Below, in pieces: positions 1-5,679 of a stretch of DNA of 5,989 nt (positions within the stretch are counted from its first letter, which is position 1; every line of letters starts with the position of its first letter). Source of the stretch: Anaerolineae bacterium (lineage in GTDB: Bacteria > Chloroflexota > Anaerolineae > E26-bin7); the NCBI GenBank assembly GCA_029933115.1, contig JAOZOT010000231.1:1-5989 (forward strand), read 5' to 3'. Both the position numbers and the translations under genes were made by a program. Below the pieces are notes generated by a model. It searched no databases. It had not been told where the DNA came from and saw only the letters and a list, made by a program, of their open reading frames with translations.

Positions 1-1
1 T

Positions 2-30
2 TTGACAAATTACCGATAGTGTGGTATCAT
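2..30 (+). promoter_or_regulatory. Sigma70-type promoter of the SAM operon
   Basis: A consensus -35 box TTGACA lies at 2-7 and a -10 box TATCAT at 25-30, separated by exactly 17 bases. TG at 22-23 gives an extended -10 (TGG before the box). Transcription should begin near 36-38, which leaves a leader of about 290 bases carrying the SAM riboswitch. No other good promoter is visible before the first gene. Confidence 0.85.
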
Positions 31-55
31 TTCTATAACTGAATAGGATATGACG

Positions 56-187
<132 letters not shown>

Positions 188-192
<5 letters not shown>

Positions 193-220
193 GTGGTCAT
201 TTAGTGAATGTTTACCTCTT
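188..220 (+). promoter_or_regulatory. Antiterminator helix of the SAM riboswitch
   Basis: Bases 188-194 (GAGAGGT) pair with 214-220 (ACCTCTT), with one G-U. The helix continues inward through G-U pairs 195/213 and 196/212 to CATT at 198-201 pairing with AATG at 207-210 around a 5-base loop. It uses the 3' strand of P1 and the 5' arm of terminator 1, so it excludes both. It should form when SAM is low. Pairing was read by eye; no folding energies were computed. Confidence 0.8.
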
Positions 221-240
221 CTTTCAGGAAGGGGTTTTTT
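214..240 (+). terminator. Riboswitch-controlled intrinsic terminator (terminator 1)
   Basis: CCTCTTC at 215-221 pairs with GAAGGGG at 228-234 (7 bp, one G-U), with an extra A-U pair 214/235, around a 6-base loop. Six T residues follow at 235-240. This is the standard expression platform of an S-box leader: high SAM stabilises P1, frees 214-221 and lets this hairpin form. Confidence 0.88.
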
Positions 241-266
241 GTTGTCAAGTCGCTTTCGGAAACGAA

Positions 267-306
267 AACCCCCCGTCAATCTGGATGAGATGGGGGGTTC
301 TTTATT
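267..306 (+). terminator. Second terminator-like hairpin before the first gene
   Basis: AACCCCCC at 267-274 pairs with GGGGGGTT at 292-299, eight pairs with no mismatch. Inside, ATCT at 279-282 can pair with AGAT at 288-291. A T-rich tract, TTCTTTATT, covers 298-306. It lies between terminator 1 and the Shine-Dalgarno site of the first gene. Read-through transcripts must pass it, so either it is weak or it is controlled. Its 5' arm is complementary to the 3' arm and U-tract of terminator 1 (231-238 with 265-272), which suggests coupling to the riboswitch state. Confidence 0.65.
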
Positions 307-325
307 GTTCGAGGAGAAAAATATA

Positions 326-1522
326 ATGCAAAGTTTGGCCCAAGGATTTTCAACCCAGGCGGTCCATGCCGGAGAACAAAGGGATAGCCATTATCACTCA
401 ATTACCACGCCCATTGTGCAGACAGCTCTTTACGTCTTCCGCGACACGGCAGACATGGTGGAGTACCAGGAGCGGATGATCACCTGGGGTGAAGCTGAGC
501 GAGAGGAGTACGGACGTTACGGCAATCCCACTGTGCAGGCGGTTGAGCGCAAGCTGGCTGCTCTGGAGGGCGGTGAGGCGGCGTTGCTCTTTGCCACCGG
601 TATGTGCGCCGTGACTTCGACTTTGTTGACCTTGCTCTCGACCGGCGACCACCTGATCTTGACCGGCGATTGCTACCGTCGCACCCGTCAGTTCTGCCAG
701 ACTTTCTTGGAGCGGTTGGGCATCACCACCACCCTGGTCCCGCCAGGCGACTATGCTGCTATGGAGGCAGCCATTCGGCCCAACACCCGATTGATTTTCT
801 CCGAGTCGCCCACCAATCCCTATCTGCGTGTGCTGGACCTGCCGCGAGCAGTGGACATCGCCAAGCGGAACAATCTGATCCTGGTTGTGGACAGCACCTT
901 TGCCACACCCGTCAACCAACGCCCTCTGGAATTCGGCGTGGACCTGGTCATTCACAGCGCCACCAAGTATCTGGGCGGCCACAACGATCTGCTGGCCGGC
1001 GCGGTGGTGGGCCCACGGAAACTGGTTGGTGAGATCAAAAACAGCCGGGGTGTGCTGGGTGGGATCATTGGCCCCCATGATGCTTACCTCCTGTTGCGCG
1101 GGCTCAAGACCCTGGCTTTGCGTGTCCGGCGACACAACGAGAATGGGATGAAAGTCGCCCGGTTTCTGGAGGGCCACCCCAAGGTGCGACGGGTCTACTA
1201 TCCAGGGCTGTCCAGCCATCCCGATTACGCCGTTGCCCACGAGCAGATGAGAGGCTTCGGTGGAGTGGTCAGTTTCGAGGTCGAAGGGGATTTGGAAAGC
1301 ACAGGCGCTTTCATTGACGCTTTGCGTTTGCCCTGTATCGGGCCCAGCCTGGGCGGAGTGGAGAGCCTGGTCGAGCAACCGGCCATCCAGTCCTATTACG
1401 AGTTGACTACCGAACAGCGCCGGCAGGTGGGCATCAGTAACGAACTGGTACGATATGCCCTGGGCATTGAGGACCCAGATGACCTGATCGCCGATCTGGA
1501 GCAGGCCTTGGAGAAGATATAG
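326..1522 (+). CDS. metB: Cystathionine gamma-synthase-type PLP enzyme (plant-like)
   Basis: This is a 398-residue cytosolic enzyme of the Cys/Met metabolism PLP family, expected to join cysteine to an activated homoserine to give cystathionine for methionine synthesis. Visible residues are the Y62/R64 motif EYGRYGNPT (61-69), the PLP-stacking Y117 in DCYRRT, D189 in VVDSTFATP, and the PLP lysine K214 in HSATKYLGGHND. The sequence closely resembles what I recall of plant cystathionine gamma-synthase (DCYRKT, FFTESPTNPFLR, FGGVVSFE, LGVES-like stretches) more than E. coli MetB. The start is the ATG at 326: it has GAGGAG at 311-316 with a 9-base spacer and family-like N-terminal sequence. Expression should fall when SAM is high. 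Members of the family also act as sulfhydrylases, gamma-lyases or cystathionine gamma-lyases, so exact activity and acyl donor are inferred; the SAM riboswitch favours a synthetic role. Confidence 0.88.
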   Translation: MQSLAQGFSTQAVHAGEQRDSHYHSITTPIVQTALYVFRDTADMVEYQERMITWGEAEREEYGRYGNPTVQAVERKLAALEGGEAALLFATGMCAVTSTLLTLLSTGDHLILTGDCYRRTRQFCQTFLERLGITTTLVPPGDYAAMEAAIRPNTRLIFSESPTNPYLRVLDLPRAVDIAKRNNLILVVDSTFATPVNQRPLEFGVDLVIHSATKYLGGHNDLLAGAVVGPRKLVGEIKNSRGVLGGIIGPHDAYLLLRGLKTLALRVRRHNENGMKVARFLEGHPKVRRVYYPGLSSHPDYAVAHEQMRGFGGVVSFEVEGDLESTGAFIDALRLPCIGPSLGGVESLVEQPAIQSYYELTTEQRRQVGISNELVRYALGIEDPDDLIADLEQALEKI

Positions 1523-1528
1523 GGGGAG
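1521..1528 (+). promoter_or_regulatory. Shine-Dalgarno site that sets the aspartokinase start
   Basis: AGGGGGAG at 1521-1528 overlaps the stop codon of the upstream gene and lies 8 bases before the ATG at 1537. It overlaps the in-frame GTG at 1528, so that earlier codon cannot use it. This places the start at 1537 and suggests translational coupling across the 14-base gap. Confidence 0.75.
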
Positions 1529-1536
1529 TGTGTAGG

Positions 1537-2952
1537 ATGCTGGTTATGAAATTCGGTGGGACCTCGGTGGGCGATGCGACGCGTTTCGCCAGCGTGTCCC
1601 GTATCATCCAGGATGCGAGGGGCACGGACAAGCCGGTAGTAGTAGTGGTCTCGGCCATGAGTGGAGTGACCAATAGCCTCATCAGAGCTGCCCGCGCCGC
1701 CGCTGAAGGGGACGAGACCACCTATCGCCGCATTGGAGAAGAGTTGCTGACTAGCCATTGGGATATTTGTGAGGCGCTCATCGCCCACGAAGGAGAGCGG
1801 CGTGACACCTGCTGGTTTATCGAGGATCAGTTGCGCGAGGTGGAGCGCTTTTGCCGCAGCCTGACGGTACTTCGCGAACTGACCGTGCGCGGACAGGACG
1901 CTGTTTCCTCCATTGGCGAGAAGCTATCGGCCCGCATCCTGGCCGCCCACCTTCGCACCCAGGGCACGAGAGCGCGGGCCGTTGATGCCACCGCGTTGAT
2001 AGTGACCGACGACAATTTTGGAGCAGCTAACCCCCTGATGAAAGAGACGCGCAGAAGGATCCGGGAGACCCTTCTGCCCCTTCTGGAACAGGGTGTTGTG
2101 CCGATTCTCACGGGCTACATTGGGGCCACGGCCGAGGGGGTGACCACCACTCTGGGGCGTGGGGGCAGCGACTACACGGCGGCCATCGTGGGAGCCTGCC
2201 TGGACGCTGAGGAGGTCTGGATCTGGACTGATGTGGATGGTATTCTGACGGCCGACCCCAACATCGTGAGCGAGGCACGCCCCCTGCGGGAGTTGTCCTA
2301 CGTGGAGGCGGCCGAACTGGCCTATTTTGGAGCAGACGTGTTGCACCCCAAGACGATCAAGCCTCTGGAGGAACGGGGCATCCCCTTGCGTATCGTGAAC
2401 AGCTTCAATCCTACGGACCCCGGCACCCTCATCATCAAGAAGCCGCAGCGGACTCCTCGTAGCGTGCAGGCTATCATTTCCACCAGAGGGCTCAGCTTGA
2501 TCGGTGTGGCGGGAAACGGCGACGCCTGGACGCCCGAAGTAGCCGCTCGGGCCCTCTCGCGCCTGGCCCGCGAAGGGGTGGATGTCTTGATGTTCACTCA
2601 ATCCTTCTCTGAGCGCCAGCTTAATCTGCTGGTGCGCCAGGGAGACATGGATCATGGGCTCAAAGCCCTACGGCGGGAGTTTCAGGGAGAGCTGGAACGA
2701 GGCACTATCGCTCGCCTGGATGTCCAGTATCCTGTGGCCACCATCTCTGTAGTGGGAGGGCCCGGAGAGGACGGCCTGAGCATAGTGCCCAAGACCTTTG
2801 CTGCCCTGGGCAAACACCAGACGAAGGTAATCTCCATCGCTCAGGCCTCTTCGGAGTACAATGTCTCTTTTGTGGTTACTGAAGACCAGGTGGACAGCGT
2901 AGTATGCCTTATTCATGACGAGTTGGGGTTAGGAAATTCTAGCGCATTCTAG
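1537..2952 (+). CDS. lysC: Aspartokinase, monofunctional, with C-terminal ACT domains
   Basis: This 471-residue cytosolic enzyme phosphorylates aspartate with ATP, the first step towards lysine, threonine and methionine. The amino-acid kinase domain covers about 1-305: KFGGTSVG at 5-12, VVVVSAMSGVTN in the nucleotide-binding region, an SSIGEKLSA stretch, GRGGSD at 207-212 and TDVDGIL at 231-237, then HPKTIKPL. From about residue 310 to the end are two ACT regulatory modules (RGLSLIGVAGNG, and VATISVVGGPGEDG followed by VISIAQASSEYNVSFVV), so feedback inhibition by an end-product amino acid is expected. No homoserine dehydrogenase domain follows, so it is not the bifunctional ThrA form, although the alpha-helical insert around 70-120 recalls the ThrA/plant class. 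It sits between two methionine/SAM genes under a SAM riboswitch, suggesting a methionine-dedicated isozyme. Whether SAM also acts on its ACT domains cannot be seen. The gene symbol follows common usage for monofunctional forms. Confidence 0.93.
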   Translation: MLVMKFGGTSVGDATRFASVSRIIQDARGTDKPVVVVVSAMSGVTNSLIRAARAAAEGDETTYRRIGEELLTSHWDICEALIAHEGERRDTCWFIEDQLREVERFCRSLTVLRELTVRGQDAVSSIGEKLSARILAAHLRTQGTRARAVDATALIVTDDNFGAANPLMKETRRRIRETLLPLLEQGVVPILTGYIGATAEGVTTTLGRGGSDYTAAIVGACLDAEEVWIWTDVDGILTADPNIVSEARPLRELSYVEAAELAYFGADVLHPKTIKPLEERGIPLRIVNSFNPTDPGTLIIKKPQRTPRSVQAIISTRGLSLIGVAGNGDAWTPEVAARALSRLAREGVDVLMFTQSFSERQLNLLVRQGDMDHGLKALRREFQGELERGTIARLDVQYPVATISVVGGPGEDGLSIVPKTFAALGKHQTKVISIAQASSEYNVSFVVTEDQVDSVVCLIHDELGLGNSSAF

Positions 2953-3032
2953 GTGTGAGCGCTTATATCACAGGGCCTGCCTTCGCTGTGCGGGCCTTAT
3001 CAGAGCAAAGAAAGGATGGTATTTGCAGAGAA

Positions 3033-4217
3033 ATGGACAGGAACATCATTGTAGCAGAGGCCACCGGCCGGTACATCGAGGACCTGCCGGTGGAAATCGT
3101 CGAGCGCAAGGGTGTGGGGCACCCCGACAGCTTGTGCGATGGCATCGCCGAGCGGGTGTCTCTGGAGTATTGCCGTTGGTGCGAGGAAAACTTTGGTGTT
3201 TTGCTCCACCATAATTTTGACAAAGTGCAACTGGTAGCCGGCGATGTGGACGTTCATTTCGGCGGCGGGCACATCATCCGCCCTATCAAGATTCAGATTG
3301 CCGGGCGAGGCACGCCCTCTTACAACGGCCGCCTGGTGCCTATGGACACCCTGGCCATTGAGGCCGCCCGGGCTCATCTCAGGGAGACTATGCGCTATCT
3401 GGATCCGGTGGAGCACGTCAATATCAACTGCTACGCCGGGCGCGGAGCCAGCGAACTGGTCAGCGCTGTCGAGCACGCCGAGGCCAACGACACCAGCTTT
3501 GGCGTCTCCCATTGGCCACGCTCTTTGCTGGAGAACAACGTCTATGAGACGGCCAATTACATTAACTTCACTCTCATTGACCAGTTCCCCATTGGCGAGG
3601 ACATCAAGGTCATGGGCTGCCGACGCAACGGGGAAGTCACTTTGACCGTCTCTGTTCCCTTTATCGCCACCCGCATAAACGACGCCAATGAATATATGGA
3701 GATCAAAGAAGCGGTGCAGGCCGCCATCCAAGAGTTCAGCGAGAAGCTGGACCATCGCCCGGTGAAGGTTCATGTAAATACTGCTGACAAAGCCAAACGA
3801 GGCGATTTCTACCTGACTCTCACCGGGACTTCGGCCGAGTGTGGAGACGATGGGGCTGTGGGGCGTGGCAATCGGGTGAATGGATTAATCGCTCCCTTCC
3901 GCTCGGCCAGCTTTGAGGCTGCCTGTGGCAAGAACCCCATCTCCCATGTGGGCAAGGTCTACAACGTCCTGGCTCTCCTTGCCGCCCGCGATATTGTGGA
4001 GAAGGTGCCCGACGTCAAAGAGGCTGTCGTCTACATTCTCTCCCAGATCGGTCAACCCCTGGATCAACCTCTGGTGGCCAGCGCTTTGGTGCGGGCGGCG
4101 GGTGGCCAACTGACAACCGCCATCCAGAACGACGTGCGCGATGTGCTGGATGAACGTCTGGCCAACGTGGCCGATACCTGTGCGCTGATCAGGCGCAGAG
4201 AGATCACCCTCTTCTGA
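3033..4217 (+). CDS. mat: S-adenosylmethionine synthetase, archaeal type
   Basis: This 394-residue cytosolic enzyme makes SAM from methionine and ATP. It belongs to the archaeal MAT family, which is very divergent from bacterial MetK. Family hallmarks are ERKGVGHPDSLCDGIAE at 24-40, LLHHNFDKVQL, NDTSFGVSHWP, a GEDIKVMG stretch, HVNTADKAKRGDFYLTLTGTS in two parts, GDDGAVGRGNRVNG near 271-284, GKNPISHVGKVYN at 299-311, LSQIGQP, and a C-terminal ITLF. Length matches the archaeal family (about 400). The ATG at 3033 gives the expected N-terminus (MDRNIIV). Its Shine-Dalgarno is poor: AAAGGA at 3011-3016 is 16 bases away. The frame is open back to a GTG at 2955 (26 more residues), which is a less likely start. 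The 80-base gap after the aspartokinase gene shows no clear promoter or terminator, so it is probably the last gene of the SAM-regulated operon. Confidence 0.95.
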   Translation: MDRNIIVAEATGRYIEDLPVEIVERKGVGHPDSLCDGIAERVSLEYCRWCEENFGVLLHHNFDKVQLVAGDVDVHFGGGHIIRPIKIQIAGRGTPSYNGRLVPMDTLAIEAARAHLRETMRYLDPVEHVNINCYAGRGASELVSAVEHAEANDTSFGVSHWPRSLLENNVYETANYINFTLIDQFPIGEDIKVMGCRRNGEVTLTVSVPFIATRINDANEYMEIKEAVQAAIQEFSEKLDHRPVKVHVNTADKAKRGDFYLTLTGTSAECGDDGAVGRGNRVNGLIAPFRSASFEAACGKNPISHVGKVYNVLALLAARDIVEKVPDVKEAVVYILSQIGQPLDQPLVASALVRAAGGQLTTAIQNDVRDVLDERLANVADTCALIRRREITLF

Positions 4218-4471
4218 CGCATTTTGAAGGGACCCGAATGGCCGCACCCAGGTGGAGGCCGACGTCCAGCAAATGCGGGACATCATCGCTTCTCAGCCTG
4301 CGGTGGGACCCTGCTGCCAGGCGCTGCAATCCGGCCCATAGCAGCCAACTCGCCTCAGTTCTTGCCTACCGCTCCCGCCGGATGGCACATCCGGCGGGAG
4401 CGGTTGCGGAGTAAGAAGGTTGTTCTGCGCTCAGGGCCGAGAAAGTGGAGTTGAAGGTCTACCCTTCAAGC
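4218..4471. other. Convergent intergenic region
   Basis: This 254-base stretch separates the SAM synthetase gene from the converging ABC ATPase gene. It holds a perfect hairpin at 4368-4404 and, on the + strand, a frame open from 4228 to the TAG at 4339-4341. That frame reads like protein (for example VEADVQQMRDIIASQPAVG) but begins just after a stop and has no good start, so it may be a gene remnant. No canonical T-tract terminator was found for either gene. Confidence 0.6.
4368..4404. repeat. Perfect 17-bp inverted repeat with a 3-base loop
   Basis: Bases 4368-4384 (ACCGCTCCCGCCGGATG) are the exact reverse complement of 4388-4404, around the loop GCA. The stem is GC-rich and would be very stable as RNA from either strand. 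Neither side is followed by a T-run. Its place between convergent genes suggests a bidirectional transcript-end or 3'-protecting hairpin, or one copy of a dispersed palindromic repeat. Confidence 0.85.
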
Positions 4472-5179
4472 TCACTGCGCTTCGTGGCCCAAGCCCACTA
4501 TCCGCCCATCCAACACCGACACAGTGCGTTCTGCTCGCTTGGCCAGACTGCGGTCGTGGGTGATGAGGATGACCGTTTTGCCCTGGTGGTGCAGGTCGGC
4601 CAGCAATTGGACCACGGCCTCACCGGTCTCAGAATCCAGGTTGCCTGTAGGCTCATCGGCGATGAGGATGGGTGGGTCGTTGGCCAGGGCGCGAGCGATG
4701 GCTACCCGCTGCTGCTCGCCCCCGCTCAACTCGCCGGGCAGGTGGTGGGCGTGAGATTCTAACCCCACTCGTGCCAGGCACTCCAGGGCCCATTCCCGTT
4801 TCGCTTTGCTCCCCCTGATCTTGCCCGCGAGGTCCAAAGGCAGAACCACGTTTTCCAGGGCGGTCAGGGTGGGCAGCAGTTGGAAGAATTGGAAGACGAT
4901 GCCTACATTGTCCCTCCGCCACCTGGCCAACTCGTTCTCACTCAGGCGGTCAATGGCTACCCCGCCGACCCACACCCGCCCGCCGGTGGGCCTGGCGATG
5001 CCGGTGATCATATTCAGGATGGTGGATTTGCCACTGCCCGAGGGGCCGACGATGGAGACAAACTCCCCGGCGTAAATGTCGAGAGTCACTCCTTTGAGGG
5101 CCACGAACTCTTTGCGGCCCATCCGGTAGACCTTGACCACGTCACGGAGTTGGATCAGAGGTTGATCGTTCATCAGCAT
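4472..5179 (-). CDS. ABC transporter ATP-binding protein, MacB/LolD-like
   Basis: This 235-residue protein has a single ABC nucleotide-binding domain and no membrane segment; it should sit on the inner face of the cytoplasmic membrane and drive a separate permease. All motifs are intact: Walker A GPSGSGKST at 45-53, Q-loop VFQFFQLLPTLTALENV from 95 with Q97, signature LSGGEQQRVAIARAL at 151-165, Walker B ILIADEP at 171-177 with catalytic E176, D-loop NLDS at 180-183 and switch H208. The N-terminal IQLRDVVKVYRMGRKEFVALKGV stretch and the Q-loop FFQLLPTLTALENV resemble the MacB/LolD/FtsE-like group, which pairs with FtsX-fold permeases used in export, lipoprotein release or mechanotransmission. 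The ATG at 5177-5179 was chosen because AGAGGA lies 9 bases upstream. No permease is visible on either side, so the substrate is unknown. Confidence 0.93.
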   Translation of the reverse strand: MLMNDQPLIQLRDVVKVYRMGRKEFVALKGVTLDIYAGEFVSIVGPSGSGKSTILNMITGIARPTGGRVWVGGVAIDRLSENELARWRRDNVGIVFQFFQLLPTLTALENVVLPLDLAGKIRGSKAKREWALECLARVGLESHAHHLPGELSGGEQQRVAIARALANDPPILIADEPTGNLDSETGEAVVQLLADLHHQGKTVILITHDRSLAKRAERTVSVLDGRIVGLGHEAQ

Positions 5180-5188
5180 TCCATCCAA

Positions 5189-5194
5189 TCCTCT
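5189..5194 (-). promoter_or_regulatory. Shine-Dalgarno site of the ABC ATPase gene
   Basis: On the - strand, AGAGGA at 5194-5189 lies 9 bases before the ATG at 5179-5177. It touches an in-frame TTG at 5188 too closely to serve it, and is 15 bases from a second ATG at 5173. This supports 5179 as the start. Confidence 0.65.
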
Positions 5195-5200
5195 GGCTTG

Positions 5201-5229
5201 TTGACAACGGGCACGTTTCGTAGTAAGAT
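5201..5229 (+). promoter_or_regulatory. Sigma70-type promoter of the antitoxin-toxin-like pair
   Basis: A consensus -35 TTGACA at 5201-5206 and a -10 TAAGAT at 5224-5229 are separated by exactly 17 bases. Transcription would start near 5236, only about 25 bases before the ATG at 5260. The -35 box is inside the short palindrome GTTGACAAC (5200-5208), a possible operator half for autoregulation. It lies in the 80-base divergent spacer with the ABC ATPase gene. Confidence 0.78.
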
Positions 5230-5259
5230 GGTTGTGAAAGGATATGGTGGAGGTGAGAG

Positions 5260-5679
5260 ATGTCCGAAGTTATCACAGCAATCTATGAAGGGGGCGTGCT
5301 CAAGCCTCTCCAGGAGATTGGGCTTAAAGAGAAGCAATGGGTTAGATTGAAAGTCAGGCCAACCTCGCCCGAAATTGCTCGGGCTCAGGAGGAAAGTGCC
5401 AAATACCTCGATTCAAAAGCTGTGCCTGGCCTGATCGCCAAGCTGGAGCTTCTAGGTGAAACTGAGTTGGTCACATCGAGCCCTGATATCCTCCAGGGCG
5501 TCCCGGTTATCGCAGGGACTCGAATCCCTGCCTATGTGGTGTTACGTCATTTCTCTGACGGCGATTCCGTCGCCGACATATTGTTAGAATATCCCAGCCT
5601 GCCACGCCAACGGCTGGAGAGACTGTACGAAATTGTCATCAAGGCTGCATCCGAGACTCTGGGCGGGTGGACGGAGTGA
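5260..5679 (+). CDS. DUF104-DUF433 fusion protein, probable antitoxin
   Basis: This is a 139-residue protein with two small domains. Residues 1 to about 35 (MSEVITAIYEGGVLKPLQEI and the following VRLKV strand) match the DUF104 (AF2212-like) family, usually a stand-alone short antitoxin. Residues 37-65 look like a charged helical linker. Residues about 68-132 match DUF433: ELVTSSPDILQGVPVIAGTR, IPAYVVL, then a helix-turn-helix-like DILLEYPSLPRQRLERLYE. DUF433 proteins are small predicted DNA-binding antitoxins that often precede a DUF5615 PIN-like protein, exactly as here. GGAGG at 5249-5253 is 6 bases before the ATG. Its stop overlaps the next start by 4 bases. The expected role is to neutralise the downstream protein and perhaps repress its own promoter; this is inferred from family and layout. 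Confidence 0.85.
   Translation: MSEVITAIYEGGVLKPLQEIGLKEKQWVRLKVRPTSPEIARAQEESAKYLDSKAVPGLIAKLELLGETELVTSSPDILQGVPVIAGTRIPAYVVLRHFSDGDSVADILLEYPSLPRQRLERLYEIVIKAASETLGGWTE

Noticed and set aside
398..1378. Long antisense open frame of 326 codons opposite the gamma-synthase gene
   Set aside because: It mirrors a well-supported enzyme gene in GC-rich DNA and its product shows no recognisable motif.
1924..2655. Antisense open frame of 243 codons opposite the aspartokinase gene
   Set aside because: It is a shadow of a clear coding gene with no ribosome site or family features.
3217..3222. TTGACA hexamer inside the SAM synthetase gene
   Set aside because: No -10-like sequence lies 16-18 bases downstream; it encodes part of a conserved protein stretch.
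3000..3773. Antisense open frame of 257 codons opposite the SAM synthetase gene
   Set aside because: It lies across conserved enzyme motifs on the other strand and looks like a codon-bias shadow.
4445..5350. Several + strand open frames opposite the ABC ATPase gene and across its promoter region
   Set aside because: The - strand frame has all ABC motifs; the + strand ones are mirror frames, and one runs through the promoter and start of the DUF104-DUF433 gene.
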